A DNA stretch of 64,000 bases from Nitrospira sp. (GTDB taxonomy: Bacteria; Nitrospirota; Nitrospiria; Nitrospirales; Nitrospiraceae): the NCBI GenBank assembly GCA_030653545.1, contig JAURZE010000022.1, forward strand, positions 124,001 to 188,000, written 5' to 3'. The notes below the pieces were generated by a model. That model ran no database searches. It saw only the letters and a program-made list of their open reading frames with translations, and was not told the origin of the DNA. Made by a program: the position numbers and the translations under genes. Below are positions 53,105-61,746 of this stretch, in pieces. The stretch's first letter is position 1. Each line of letters opens with the position of its first letter.

Positions 53105-53719
53105 ATGCCTACCCTGGACACTGAGCATTTTAGTCATATCCGGCGCATGACGGATCGGCGCTTTCCTCATGAAATCGCCTCGATCCTGCCCGGAGAATTC
53201 TTTGTCAGCTGCGAACCGATGGTGGTCTATACCGTGCTCGGCTCCTGCATCTCGGCCTGCATTCGCGATCCCATCTCCGGAGTAGGAGGCATGAATCACT
53301 TCATGCTGCCCAAACCCAACGAGCATCAGTCCAGTGATGCCTGGGGCGGGGAGTCCACCCGGTATGGCTCGTTTGCGATGGAGCAATTGATCAACGGCAT
53401 TCTCAAGCGCGGCGGCATGAAGCACCGCCTCGAGGTGAAGCTGTTCGGAGCGGGACGGATTTACGAAGGGAACATCGACGTCGGTGCGCGGAACATCGAA
53501 TGGGTTCTGCACTACCTGAAGAATGAAGGGTTTGGGATCGCCAAGAGCGATCTGGGCGATGTGTTTCCAAGAAAGGTCTACTACTTCACGGAGTCCGGCC
53601 GTGTATTGATGAAGAAGATTGAACGGATCAAAAACACGACCATCATCGACCGCGAGGCGGAATACTCCCGCCATCTCAAGCTAGAGGAACAAGTGCAGAG
53701 CGATATCACATTGTTCTGA
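53105..53719 (+). CDS. cheD: chemoreceptor glutamine deamidase CheD
   Basis: 204 residues with the CheD Cys-His pair: Cys48 in VLGSCISACI and His65 in GGMNHFMLP, plus KLFGAGRI and NIEWVLHYL. CheD deamidates receptor glutamines and may interact with phosphatases. It is longer than minimal CheDs (about 160) because of N- and C-terminal tails. Spaced 5 bp after cheR and 9 bp before cheB. Confidence 0.93.
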   Translation: MPTLDTEHFSHIRRMTDRRFPHEIASILPGEFFVSCEPMVVYTVLGSCISACIRDPISGVGGMNHFMLPKPNEHQSSDAWGGESTRYGSFAMEQLINGILKRGGMKHRLEVKLFGAGRIYEGNIDVGARNIEWVLHYLKNEGFGIAKSDLGDVFPRKVYYFTESGRVLMKKIERIKNTTIIDREAEYSRHLKLEEQVQSDITLF

Positions 53720-53728
53720 GAGGTACTC

Positions 53729-54784
53729 ATGGCCAAGATACGCGTCCTGAATGTCGATGATTCCGCGCTGATGCGCCAGGTCCTCGCCCAGCTGTTGTCC
53801 AAAGATCCCGGGATTGAGGTGATCGGTTCAGCCCCGGATCCTTACATCGCGCGCGAAAAGATCAAGGCGCTGAATCCCGATGTCATCACCTTAGACGTCG
53901 AAATGCCCAAGATGGACGGGCTCACCTTCTTGGAGAAATTGATGCGGGGCCGGCCCATGCCGGTGGTGATGGTGAGCTCGCTGACAGAAGCCGGATGCCA
54001 GACAACCCTGCGGGCTCTGGAGCTCGGCGCAGTCGACTATATCACCAAACCTAAGATCGATCTTCGCAACGGCATGGAAGGGATTGCCGACGATTTGATC
54101 GAGAAGGTAAAAGCCGCCGCTATCGCCAAGATACGCGGAGTCGCGAACGGGTCCGGTCACGGGCAGCCGCGGCAGGCAACGCCGCTCTCCTCGGCGATGA
54201 TCAAAACGACCGATACCATTATTGCGATCGGCTCCTCAACCGGCGGAACGGAAGCGGTCAAAGAGGTCCTGGAAGTGCTTCCCCCCAATACGCCTCCCAT
54301 TCTGATCACCCAGCACATGCCTGAACACTTCACGAAGACCTGGGCCGACCGGATGAACCAGATTTGCCGGATCTCGGTCAAAGAAGCGCAGGATGGGGAT
54401 AGCGTACTCCCGGGCCATGCCCTGATCGCCCCGGGCAGTTATCACATGACGCTGGTGCGCAACGGCGCCCGCTATTCCGTGCGCATCAATCAAGACCCGC
54501 CGGTCAATCGGCACCGGCCTTCCGTGGATGTGATGTTCGACTCTGTCGCGCGGTATGCCGGCGGCAACGCCGTCGGGGTCATCCTGACCGGGATGGGCGG
54601 AGACGGCGCCAAAGGCATGCTCACGATGAAAGAGGCCGGCGCCTATACCATCGCGCAGGATGAAGCGAGTTGTGTGGTCTTTGGAATGCCCAAGGAAGCC
54701 ATCAAGTTAGGCGGTGTCGACAAGATCCTCCCCCTGGGAGACATCGCCAGTGCCGTGCTGACTCATGTATCTCACCATTCTTAA
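53729..54784 (+). CDS. cheB: chemotaxis methylesterase/deamidase CheB (second copy)
   Basis: 351 residues: receiver with Asp56 (ITLDVEMPKMDGL), linker, and esterase with GSSTGGTEA, ITQHMPEHF and GMGGDGAKGM. It diverges from the first CheB throughout. AGAGGTACTC precedes the ATG. Confidence 0.95.
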   Translation: MAKIRVLNVDDSALMRQVLAQLLSKDPGIEVIGSAPDPYIAREKIKALNPDVITLDVEMPKMDGLTFLEKLMRGRPMPVVMVSSLTEAGCQTTLRALELGAVDYITKPKIDLRNGMEGIADDLIEKVKAAAIAKIRGVANGSGHGQPRQATPLSSAMIKTTDTIIAIGSSTGGTEAVKEVLEVLPPNTPPILITQHMPEHFTKTWADRMNQICRISVKEAQDGDSVLPGHALIAPGSYHMTLVRNGARYSVRINQDPPVNRHRPSVDVMFDSVARYAGGNAVGVILTGMGGDGAKGMLTMKEAGAYTIAQDEASCVVFGMPKEAIKLGGVDKILPLGDIASAVLTHVSHHS

Positions 54785-54800
54785 ACTCTGGAGGTTTGTC

Positions 54801-55133
54801 ATGCAGATCACGCATCGTTCCTATCGCAATGCCGATGTCCTCGACATCACCGGGCAGTTCAATTTCGGAACCCGGAAGGATTTCTCTGCCGCAATCGAAA
54901 AGGTGAAAACGTGCGCGCATGTCATTCTGAATTTCAAAAGCGTTACTTTTGTCGACAGTGCCGCGATCGGACTGCTCGCGCTGGCTGCACAGCAATTCAA
55001 AAGCTCTAACCGGAGCTTGTCCTTGGTCGGCGCTCAAGGAACAGTGAAACAAGTGTTGAACCTGGCTCATATCGAGCAAATGATTCCAACCTTTGCGAGT
55101 GAAGACGCCGCGCTGAGCAAAAAAGCCGCCTAA
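54801..55133 (+). CDS. STAS domain anti-sigma factor antagonist (first of tandem pair)
   Basis: ATG 54801, after GGAGG, gives 110 residues. STAS fold with the phosphorylatable Ser in VTFVDSAAIGLLAL. It is a likely substrate of the HATPase kinase encoded 2.3 kb downstream and of the PP2C phosphatase between them. Partner-switch antagonists bind an anti-sigma or other kinase-like protein when unphosphorylated. Confidence 0.87.
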   Translation: MQITHRSYRNADVLDITGQFNFGTRKDFSAAIEKVKTCAHVILNFKSVTFVDSAAIGLLALAAQQFKSSNRSLSLVGAQGTVKQVLNLAHIEQMIPTFASEDAALSKKAA

Positions 55134-55183
55134 GCGCAAAGGCCGATTGTTGCGACCCGACCAATCAGATTGAAAGGATAACC

Positions 55184-55531
55184 ATGATGCAGATTAAAGA
55201 ACGACCGATTCCCAACGCCGTGATCCTCGACCTGAACGGAGATCTGACCTACGCCCATCGTGACGTGTTCAAAGCTGCCGTTGAAACATTGCGCCAAAAA
55301 GGCTGCCGCCATGTCATTCTGAATATGGCCGACGTGCGGTTCGTCGACAGCTCGGGCCTGGGCCTGCTGGCGCTGGTCTCTCAGAATTTCAAGCTGAATC
55401 AGGGCAAGGTCAGCATGCTCAGACCCCAGAGCTATGTGCGGGAAATTCTGGGACTGGCCAATATCCCGAAGCTGATTCCGGTGTTTGATAACGAACAGGA
55501 TGCGGTGAACGGGAAAGCCCAAGCCGCATAG
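55184..55531 (+). CDS. STAS domain anti-sigma factor antagonist (second of tandem pair)
   Basis: 115 residues; canonical SpoIIAA-like site VRFVDSSGLGLLAL. Related to the preceding STAS protein but clearly diverged, so this is an old duplication. Start may be 55184 or the adjacent ATG at 55187; AAAGGA precedes both. Confidence 0.88.
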   Translation: MMQIKERPIPNAVILDLNGDLTYAHRDVFKAAVETLRQKGCRHVILNMADVRFVDSSGLGLLALVSQNFKLNQGKVSMLRPQSYVREILGLANIPKLIPVFDNEQDAVNGKAQAA

Positions 55532-55544
55532 CGATAGGGACATT

Positions 55545-56744
55545 ATGAGTGTTGACACCCTTTCGAAAGCGGCTGTCCCCCCCGCTACCGCCACGGTGCT
55601 CCTGGTGGATGACGAGCCAGTGAGCCGTTTGAGTATGGCCGCGCGGCTGAAGCGGATGGGACTTCGTGTCCTCGAAGCCGGCAATGGCAAGGAGGGACTC
55701 GCCATTCTGCGGCGCGAACGTCCCGATCTGACGATCCTGGACTGGATCATGCCGGAAATGGACGGCCCCACGGTTTGCGAGCAGGTTCGGCAAGACCCGG
55801 ACATCCTGTCCAGTCAGCTCATTCTGATGACCTCCCACGACCAACCGGAACAAATCGCCGAGGGTTTGGCGCGGGGGGCCGACGATTTTCTGAGCAAAGC
55901 TGCCAGCAAGCAGGAAGTGCTCGCCCGTGTGCAATCCGGCCTGCGTGCGGCCTCGCTGGTCCGGAGCATCGAAAGCACGCGAGATGAACTCCGCGCCAAG
56001 CAAGGGGAGTTGGAAGCCGAACTCAAGTCGGCTGCCGGCTACATCCAATCCTTGCTTCCCGTCGCCGGAGAGCTCACCAGGGACATCCGCATGTCCTGGA
56101 GCTATCGCCCGTCGCAGGCGCTCGGCGGCGATCTGTTCAATGTGTCGCACTGGGATGACCAGTCGGTCTACTTCTATATCCTGGATGCCTCCGGGCATGG
56201 CGTGGCGCCCGCGTTGCGCGCGGCATCGCTCTCGACGTTTCTCCGTGCCGACAATCTTCGGCACTATATGAGTTCCAGTGATCCGGCTCGCATGATGACG
56301 GAAGCCAATCGGCAATACCCGCTGACTGAAGACGGCAACTACTTCACCCTCTGGCTCGGATCCTTTGATCGGCGCACCAGCCAGCTGCGCTATACCACAG
56401 CCGGTCACGGGGGGGCGCTTCTTCAACGGCGGAGCGGGACGGTGGAATGGCTGACGCATACTCAGCTTCCGCTAGGTTTTGAATCGGACACCACCTACGA
56501 GCTCACGACCGTCCAGATTGCCGACGGGGATCGCCTCCTGCTCATGAGCGACGGGATCTACGAAGCCCCTGCGCCTACGGGAGAACTCTGGGGGACCACC
56601 CGCTTGGAGACCACCCTCATGGCACATCGAACCGCACCACTCGGAGCGGCGCTTCAGGCGCTCATGGCCGAAGCCGAACGCTGGCATGGCTCTCCGGTCT
56701 TTCCCGACGACGCGGCCTTACTCGGATTGGAGTTCAGACTATGA
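55545..56744 (+). CDS. response regulator with PP2C-type (RsbU/SpoIIE) phosphatase domain
   Basis: 399 residues: receiver domain (about 15-130; phosphoacceptor in LTILDWIMPEMDG), a coiled-coil linker (about 140-170) and an SpoIIE/RsbU-type PP2C phosphatase (LGGDLFNV, LDASGHGVAPAL, SDGIYEA, DDAALLGL) with the metal-binding Asp residues present. It should dephosphorylate one or both STAS proteins when its receiver is phosphorylated, possibly by a CheA or through the Hpt protein encoded next. The stop overlaps the Hpt start (ATGA). Confidence 0.9.
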   Translation: MSVDTLSKAAVPPATATVLLVDDEPVSRLSMAARLKRMGLRVLEAGNGKEGLAILRRERPDLTILDWIMPEMDGPTVCEQVRQDPDILSSQLILMTSHDQPEQIAEGLARGADDFLSKAASKQEVLARVQSGLRAASLVRSIESTRDELRAKQGELEAELKSAAGYIQSLLPVAGELTRDIRMSWSYRPSQALGGDLFNVSHWDDQSVYFYILDASGHGVAPALRAASLSTFLRADNLRHYMSSSDPARMMTEANRQYPLTEDGNYFTLWLGSFDRRTSQLRYTTAGHGGALLQRRSGTVEWLTHTQLPLGFESDTTYELTTVQIADGDRLLLMSDGIYEAPAPTGELWGTTRLETTLMAHRTAPLGAALQALMAEAERWHGSPVFPDDAALLGLEFRL

Positions 56745-57100
56745 GCACCGACGTTGTGTTTAATCTTGCCGAAGCGCTCACGCGGGTCGATGAGGACGAA
56801 GAGCTCTTTCTCACGCTGGCTGAACTGTTCGTCGAACAGGCCCCCTTGGACATGGCCGCCGCCCAGGCCGCGCTCGATGCCGGCGATGCCGAGGCCCTGG
56901 CCCGCGCCGCGCACCGGATGAAAGGCGCCATTTTGCAATTCTCCGCTCCCCGTGTGTTCGAGGCGACCAAAGAGCTGGAAGCCCTCGGGAAAGCCGGCAC
57001 CTTGGACCGCGCCGCGACGGTGTGCGCCCACGTCGATCGGGAACTCCAACAACTCATTGCGGCGCTGCGCGCATACGTCGCAAACGGATCTGCATCATGA
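56741..57100 (+). CDS. histidine phosphotransfer (Hpt) domain protein
   Basis: 119 residues; single Hpt domain with the phospho-His at 58 in AAHRMKGAILQFSA. Its ATG lies in the stop of the phosphatase gene and its stop holds the ATG of the next gene, so the three are translationally linked. It could shuttle phosphate between the two receivers on either side. Confidence 0.88.
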   Translation: MSTDVVFNLAEALTRVDEDEELFLTLAELFVEQAPLDMAAAQAALDAGDAEALARAAHRMKGAILQFSAPRVFEATKELEALGKAGTLDRAATVCAHVDRELQQLIAALRAYVANGSAS

Positions 57101-57996
57101 CGACTCCCGTCCCGTCCTGCACGGTCCTGGTGGTCGATCCCTGCCGGGAGACGCAAGCGCAGATCCTGGGCCATATGCAAGATCGGGGGTTTTCCGTGAT
57201 CACGGCGTCCGACCCGAGCACGGCGCTCGCGACCATCGAGCTCACGGCCCCGGATATCGTGTTGACCGATTCGTTCCTCCCGGAAGGCGCCGGCCTGACC
57301 CTGACCAAAACGCTTCGAGCGCGACAGGTCCCGTGCCCGGTCATCGTGATGGCCGAGCATCAATCCGAGCAGGCGGTCATCCATGCGCTGCGCGCCGGAG
57401 CCGTGGATTTTCTGCAGAAGCCGATCGGCGTGGAAGAGCTGGCGCATGCGTTGCAACGCGCGCGCTATCTGCTTCCGGCCGATATGGCGGATACACCAGG
57501 CCTGGTGCGCTCCGACTACGCCCTGACCGTCGATTCAGACCCGCGGCATATCCCCGGGATTGTGTCCTGGCTGATCAGAGCCACGGCCGGGGCCTTGTCC
57601 GATACCACACAGCTCCATCTCCGAGGCACGCTGCAAGAGTTGCTGCTCAACGCCGTCGAGCACGGCAATCTGGAGATTTCCTACCAGGTCAAGCAACAGG
57701 CCATCGATCAGAATCGGCTGAGCCAACTCGTGCAGGAACGTCTGGCTCAACCGCGCCTGGCCCAACGCACCGTCACGATCCATGTGCATTGCGACCGTCA
57801 GGCCGGACAGCTGGAATATCGGATTGCCGATCAGGGGAAAGGGTTTCAATGGAAAACCTTGCTGCATCGGGCCACGACACCCTGCAACGCCGAAGATGCC
57901 AGCGGACGGGGGATCTTCCTGGCTCGTTCGTTCTTTCCCAATCTCCGTTACAACGATCGCGGAAATGAAGTGACGGTGCAGATCCCTATCGACTGA
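57097..57996 (+). CDS. receiver plus RsbW-like HATPase (anti-sigma/serine kinase type) protein
   Basis: Start at ATG 57097 (ATGA overlap) gives 299 residues. The receiver (about 8-125) has Asp in VLTDSFLPEG and Lys in LQKPIG, but only one Asp (VVDP) at the usual acidic pair. The C-terminal domain has a HATPase N box QELLLNAVEHGN, a DQGKGF G1 box and GRGIFLARSF G2 box, like RsbW/SpoIIAB kinases. It should phosphorylate STAS serines; it could equally bind a sigma factor not encoded here. Confidence 0.87.
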   Translation: MTTPVPSCTVLVVDPCRETQAQILGHMQDRGFSVITASDPSTALATIELTAPDIVLTDSFLPEGAGLTLTKTLRARQVPCPVIVMAEHQSEQAVIHALRAGAVDFLQKPIGVEELAHALQRARYLLPADMADTPGLVRSDYALTVDSDPRHIPGIVSWLIRATAGALSDTTQLHLRGTLQELLLNAVEHGNLEISYQVKQQAIDQNRLSQLVQERLAQPRLAQRTVTIHVHCDRQAGQLEYRIADQGKGFQWKTLLHRATTPCNAEDASGRGIFLARSFFPNLRYNDRGNEVTVQIPID

Positions 57997-58112
57997 CGTT
58001 TTCCAACAGTGTCTATCTCGTCCGCCCGGCGAGACCGGTGGGCGACGCGCGAGGCGCGCGACTAGTCGGTCAGTCTTATCGCGCCTGTCCCGCTCGTCCC
58101 GCGGGTTATCTC

Positions 58113-58142
58113 TTGACGCCACCCCCTCGGAGGCTCTATCTT
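58113..58142 (+). promoter_or_regulatory. possible sigma-70 promoter of the lipoprotein gene
   Basis: TTGACG (58113-58118) and TATCTT (58137-58142) with an 18-bp spacer, 35 bp before the ATG. The upstream part of the 180-bp gap is GC-rich with a short CGCGC/GCGCG hairpin but no clear terminator. Confidence 0.45.
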
Positions 58143-58176
58143 CCGGCATCATCCGTCTGCCACCGGGAGGTTTTAC

Positions 58177-58413
58177 ATGACCAATCGCCTCATCCTCGCA
58201 TCGCTCCTCCTCTCAGGACTCCTCGCCGGTTGCGGAGGTAGCAATTGGGTCCACCCCAATAAACCGTCCTCGGAATTTACGAACGAATATAACCGCTGCC
58301 AGAATCTCGTTATGCGGGATCCCAAACTTCAGCAGGGGAGCCAGTTGCTGATCCTCAACGCCACCGAGCGCTGCCTGCAGCGGGAGGGCTGGCGCATCGT
58401 GGAAAGCGAATAG
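58177..58413 (+). CDS. small lipoprotein of unknown function
   Basis: 78 residues with a lipoprotein signal peptide: basic start, hydrophobic core and lipobox LLAGC (Cys19). The mature part is short and polar with two further Cys residues (RCQNLV and ERCLQRE) that could form a disulfide. A GGGAGG site precedes ATG. No family recognised. Confidence 0.8.
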   Translation: MTNRLILASLLLSGLLAGCGGSNWVHPNKPSSEFTNEYNRCQNLVMRDPKLQQGSQLLILNATERCLQREGWRIVESE

Positions 58414-58511
58414 CCCCTCGTTTCACGCGTGCTCGTACGTTCGACCGGCCCCCTTCCGCGGAGAGTGCTGTCTACAGTGCCACGATTCCTGCAAAACGCC
58501 TCTCATCCTGC

Positions 58512-58531
58512 GAGTTAACCAAGAGTTAACC
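58512..58531 (+). promoter_or_regulatory. direct repeat resembling a Pho box
   Basis: GAGTTAACC occurs twice at exactly 11-bp spacing (58512-58520 and 58523-58531). TTAACN repeats with 11-bp period are the PhoP/PhoB binding pattern in several phyla. It lies 84 bp before a small operon containing a PsiE-like gene and near pst-phoU. The rest of the gap 58414-58615 shows nothing firm. Confidence 0.5.
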
Positions 58532-58615
58532 CATCGGTGATCCCCCTGGAATAACCGGGCGGTACAGTTTGCCCATACAAGGAGCCGGTCTCAGAGGCTC
58601 CAGGAAAGGCGAACC

Positions 58616-58843
58616 ATGACGCAGGAAATCGGGCTCTTCATCGGATTACTCTCCCTCAGCCTCGCGGTGCCTCTCGCCTATGCCGGCCATACCCTGCTCG
58701 GGCTCCGGGGAAAGACCTGTGTCCCGTTGCTTCGCACACGCGATGCAGCCGGCGTCTCCCATCTCATCAACCGGACGATTCCATCGCTCTCGCAACCATC
58801 CGTTCAAAGGAGGTTTCTATGGTCACAGTCAGTCACATTATGA
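58616..58843 (+). CDS. possible small membrane protein
   Basis: 75 residues with an N-terminal hydrophobic helix (about 5-28). An AGGAAAGG site stands 6 bp before ATG. The C-terminal half has no recognisable pattern and overlaps the CBS gene by 25 bp. It may be real or a short leader; no family recognised. Confidence 0.4.
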   Translation: MTQEIGLFIGLLSLSLAVPLAYAGHTLLGLRGKTCVPLLRTRDAAGVSHLINRTIPSLSQPSVQRRFLWSQSVTL

Positions 58844-59202
58844 CCCCTCGTGTCGTCCACATCGAAGCAGGCACCTCGGCGATCGATGCCGCCAAATTGA
58901 TGACGCGGCACAAGATCGGCAGCGTCTTCGTCAAGAAGAACAACCAGTTCATCGGCATCGTCACGGAGCCGGACATCGTCCGGAAGGTGGTCGGAGCAGA
59001 CCGCGTGCCCTACTACATTCCGGTCGAAGAGATCATGAGCAGCCCCATCCTCGGGATCGATGAAGAGCGGCCCATTACGGAAGCCGCCGACCTCATGGAA
59101 CTCCATGGCACGCGCCATCTGGCGGTATTCAAGAGCGGCGCCATCGTCGGCACGCTCTCCGTCCGGGATCTCCTTCACCCGGTCTCCATCGACGAATTTT
59201 AG
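58819..59202 (+). CDS. CBS domain pair protein
   Basis: 127 residues made of two CBS motifs: SHIMTPRVVHIEAGTS then GIVTEPDIVRKVV, and EIMSSPILGIDE then GTLSVRDLL. CBS pairs bind adenine nucleotides and act as energy sensors. No catalytic domain is attached. Strong AAAGGAGG site. It is followed by small membrane proteins that may be its partners. Confidence 0.88.
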   Translation: MVTVSHIMTPRVVHIEAGTSAIDAAKLMTRHKIGSVFVKKNNQFIGIVTEPDIVRKVVGADRVPYYIPVEEIMSSPILGIDEERPITEAADLMELHGTRHLAVFKSGAIVGTLSVRDLLHPVSIDEF

Positions 59203-59236
59203 AGAAGACAGACACTATGAACCGGAGAACACATTG

Positions 59237-59368
59237 ATGTTATCGCAAGTCATCGGTGAGGCCTTGCTCGTCGGCTTCCAGGGCCTGGTGGTCCTGGGGC
59301 TGCTCCTGTTTCTGCAATCGCTCTGGCGCGATCTGACAGTCCTCGTTTCAGGAAAGGAGAGTCTATGA
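59237..59368 (+). CDS. 43-residue single-pass membrane protein
   Basis: ATG 59237 with GGAGAA upstream begins a 43-residue protein with one hydrophobic helix (about 6-29). A six-codon frame, 59217-59237, ends in a TGA overlapping this ATG. Its own stop overlaps the start of the PsiE-like gene (ATGA). The tight packing supports a real gene. Confidence 0.6.
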   Translation: MLSQVIGEALLVGFQGLVVLGLLLFLQSLWRDLTVLVSGKESL

Positions 59369-59886
59369 TCGGCAGCCTGGCATCGGCTGAAACCCGTCTG
59401 CGTCTGCCCCGGATCTGGCAGCTCTTCGCGTCGCCGGATCTGACCCTGCTCTGGGAAAAAGGCACGCAGGCAGTCCTGAGCCTGCTCATCGTCACGATCC
59501 TGGTCGGACTGGCGGGAGGGGTCATCAAGACCTTTATCGGGCTGCGGATTCTCTTGACCGCCGACATCGATCTCGGCCTGCGTCATCTCATCGTCAACAC
59601 GCTCATGTTGCTCGCTGTGGTGGAAGTGCTGAAAACGACGCTGGCGTATTTTTCAGAAGGCCGCGTGCGCGTCACCTTTATCGTCGACACCGTGCTGGTC
59701 GTCATGTTGACGGAAGTCATTTCCCAGTGGTTCACCGGCGGGGACTGGCAGAAGCTGGCCATCCTGGCGGTGATCCTCCTCACGCTCGGACTCATCCGGG
59801 TGATGGCCGTCCGGTTCAGCCCGGCGCAACCGGCTCATTCCACACCATCGCCAACCATAGGCCCGATCTTCTCATCCACACTCTAG
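59365..59886 (+). CDS. PsiE-like phosphate-starvation-inducible membrane protein
   Basis: 173 residues with about four membrane helices (roughly 35-57, 70-90, 105-125, 130-150). The layout and the EVLKTTLAYFSEGRVRVTFI and TVLVVMLTEVISQWF segments resemble PsiE-family proteins, whose function is unknown. Its place between a possible Pho box and the pst-phoU operon supports the assignment. Confidence 0.65.
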   Translation: MIGSLASAETRLRLPRIWQLFASPDLTLLWEKGTQAVLSLLIVTILVGLAGGVIKTFIGLRILLTADIDLGLRHLIVNTLMLLAVVEVLKTTLAYFSEGRVRVTFIVDTVLVVMLTEVISQWFTGGDWQKLAILAVILLTLGLIRVMAVRFSPAQPAHSTPSPTIGPIFSSTL

Positions 59887-59895
59887 GAGGATTAT

Positions 59896-60144
59896 ATGTC
59901 TGTTCAGGCACTTCTCGACACACCAACTCCCGGCCGGATAGGGACCGAGTCACTCGAATCCGCCATTCTCGGCCACCTCGAAGAACAGGCCGTGATCGGG
60001 CTGGATGCGCTCGTCATTCTTCTGCCCGAGTATAGCTGGAGCCAGATCTTCCACGTCGTCGACCGCTTGGCCCGCAGTGGGGGCATCACGTTGCGCCGGC
60101 ACCGCTCCGAGTACACGCTCTTCTCCGCGCTCTACGCCGCTTAA
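59896..60144 (+). CDS. small winged-helix-like protein of unknown function
   Basis: 82 residues after a TAGGAGG site. The segment LDALVILLPEYSWSQIFHVVDRLARSG then ITLRRHRSEYTLF has the helix-helix-beta-wing pattern of a winged HTH. It might be a regulator of the small operon it ends. Not assigned to a family. Confidence 0.6.
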   Translation: MSVQALLDTPTPGRIGTESLESAILGHLEEQAVIGLDALVILLPEYSWSQIFHVVDRLARSGGITLRRHRSEYTLFSALYAA

Positions 60145-60210
60145 CGGCCCGTTCATCGACCGACTTCCTTTTCCCTCTGATCACAATCAGCGCCGGCAAG
60201 AAACGGGAGG

Positions 60211-60225
60211 GGGGGCACTTCCCCC
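60211..60225. terminator. short GC hairpin between convergent operons
   Basis: GGGGG CACTT CCCCC lies in the 117-bp gap between the winged-helix gene and the end of phoU. GGCAC/GTGCC offers an alternative stem. It could act for either strand; there is no strong T-run. Confidence 0.35.
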
Positions 60226-60261
60226 TTGTGCCTCTGCGTCCTGCGGCGGTGTGTCTGGATG

Positions 60262-60939
60262 CTAGACGGTGGGGGAGGCGGCTGGAGGGGTCATGTGTCG
60301 CACGATCTTGCCTTCCACCATATAGATGACCAACTCACTGACATTGGTGGCGTGATCCGCGATCCGCTCGATGTATTTCCCGATAAACGTGAGACGAATC
60401 GCCCGGGTAATGGTGGAAGGGTTTTCGATCATGAACGAAACGAGTTCACGAAAGAGTTGATGCGTCAGATTATCGACAAAGTCATCGTCGGCACAGACTT
60501 TTCGAGCCAGGGCCGCATCCTGCCGGACAAAGGCATCCAGCGCTTCACGCACCATCTTCATCGTCCAGGCGGCCATGCGCGGAAGATCGATGTAGGGTTT
60601 CAGCTGGGGCTCTTCATTCAACTCGATGACCCGCTCGCAGATATTCTCGGCAAGATCGCTCATGCGTTCGAGTTCTGTGGAAATCTTCATCGCCGTCGTG
60701 ACAAACCGCAGGTCTTTTGCTGTCGGCGCCTGCAAGGCCAACAGGCGGATGCAGGTTTCGTCGATCTCCACATCGTAGCGATTCACCAGGGTATCCCGCT
60801 CGATGACTTGCCCCGCCAGCACGGCATCGCGTTCAATCATGGCCGTAATCGCGCGCTCGATCTGCTCTTCGACCAGCGCCCCCATCTGGAGCAAGCGGTC
60901 TTTCAAGTCACCAAGCTCTTGATCGATATGTCGCTGCAT
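60262..60939 (-). CDS. phoU: phosphate transport regulator PhoU
   Basis: 225 residues forming two three-helix repeats with the metal-binding ExxxD-type motifs: VEIDETCIRLLALQAPTAKDLR in parts, KISTELERMSDLAENI, and FIGKYIERIADHATNVSE. PhoU links PstSCAB to the PhoR kinase and restrains phosphate uptake. It ends the pst operon, 17 bp after pstB. Confidence 0.95.
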   Translation of the reverse strand: MQRHIDQELGDLKDRLLQMGALVEEQIERAITAMIERDAVLAGQVIERDTLVNRYDVEIDETCIRLLALQAPTAKDLRFVTTAMKISTELERMSDLAENICERVIELNEEPQLKPYIDLPRMAAWTMKMVREALDAFVRQDAALARKVCADDDFVDNLTHQLFRELVSFMIENPSTITRAIRLTFIGKYIERIADHATNVSELVIYMVEGKIVRHMTPPAASPTV

Positions 60940-60956
60940 GCTGTGAACTCCGATTC

Positions 60957-61742
60957 TTACCCGAAACGACCGGTGACATAGTCTTCCGTCAGTTTGACCG
61001 ACGGGTTGGTAAACATCTTCTCCGTACGATCAAACTCGACCAACCGCCCCTCGTACATGAAGGCCGTGTGGTCCGAAACTCGCGCCGCCTGCTGCATATT
61101 GTGCGTCACGATGACGATCGCCACTTTCTGCTTCAGCTCCGTGACCAGCTCTTCGATGCGCGAGGTGGCCGTCGGATCGAGAGCCGAGGTCGGCTCATCG
61201 AATAAGAGAAGTTCCGGACTGGTCGCCAGAGCCCGGGCAATACACAGGCGTTGCTGTTGCCCGCCCGAAAGATTCATCGCGGATGCCTGGAGCCGGTCTT
61301 TGACTTCTCCCCATAAGGCCGCTTCTTGCAGCGCCCGCTCGACAACCATATCCAGATCGGCTTTCGATGATACTCCTCTGATCCGCATCCCATACGCCAC
61401 ATTTTCATAGATGGACTTGGGGAACGGGTTGGGCTTTTGAAACACCATCCCGATGCGCATCCGCACCTCGATCGGATCGACCTCAGGCCCCACGATATTC
61501 ACCCGATCCGGATACAGAATGACAGCCCCTTCGTAGCGATTTCCGGGATACAAGTCATGCATGCGATTGAAGCAGCGCAAATAGGTGGTTTTCCCACAGC
61601 CGGAGGGACCGATCAGCGCCGTCACACAGCGGTCATAAACCGGGAGGGTCAGGCCATGGAGCGCCTGCGCCTGGCCATAGAAGAAGTTGAGTCCCTGCGA
61701 CTCCGCTTTTAATACCGTTTGCGATACATCCAAGGCTTTCAT
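60957..61742 (-). CDS. pstB: phosphate ABC transporter ATP-binding protein PstB
   Basis: ATG at 61742 gives 261 residues; a longer frame lies in pstA. Walker [11 protein letters not shown]-loop [11 protein letters not shown], signature LSGGQQQR, Walker [14 protein letters not shown] and the H-loop VTHNMQQA are complete. Powers phosphate import with PstCA. 4 bp from pstA. Confidence 0.97.
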   Translation of the reverse strand: MKALDVSQTVLKAESQGLNFFYGQAQALHGLTLPVYDRCVTALIGPSGCGKTTYLRCFNRMHDLYPGNRYEGAVILYPDRVNIVGPEVDPIEVRMRIGMVFQKPNPFPKSIYENVAYGMRIRGVSSKADLDMVVERALQEAALWGEVKDRLQASAMNLSGGQQQRLCIARALATSPELLLFDEPTSALDPTATSRIEELVTELKQKVAIVIVTHNMQQAARVSDHTAFMYEGRLVEFDRTEKMFTNPSVKLTEDYVTGRFG

Positions 61743-61746
61743 GGCA

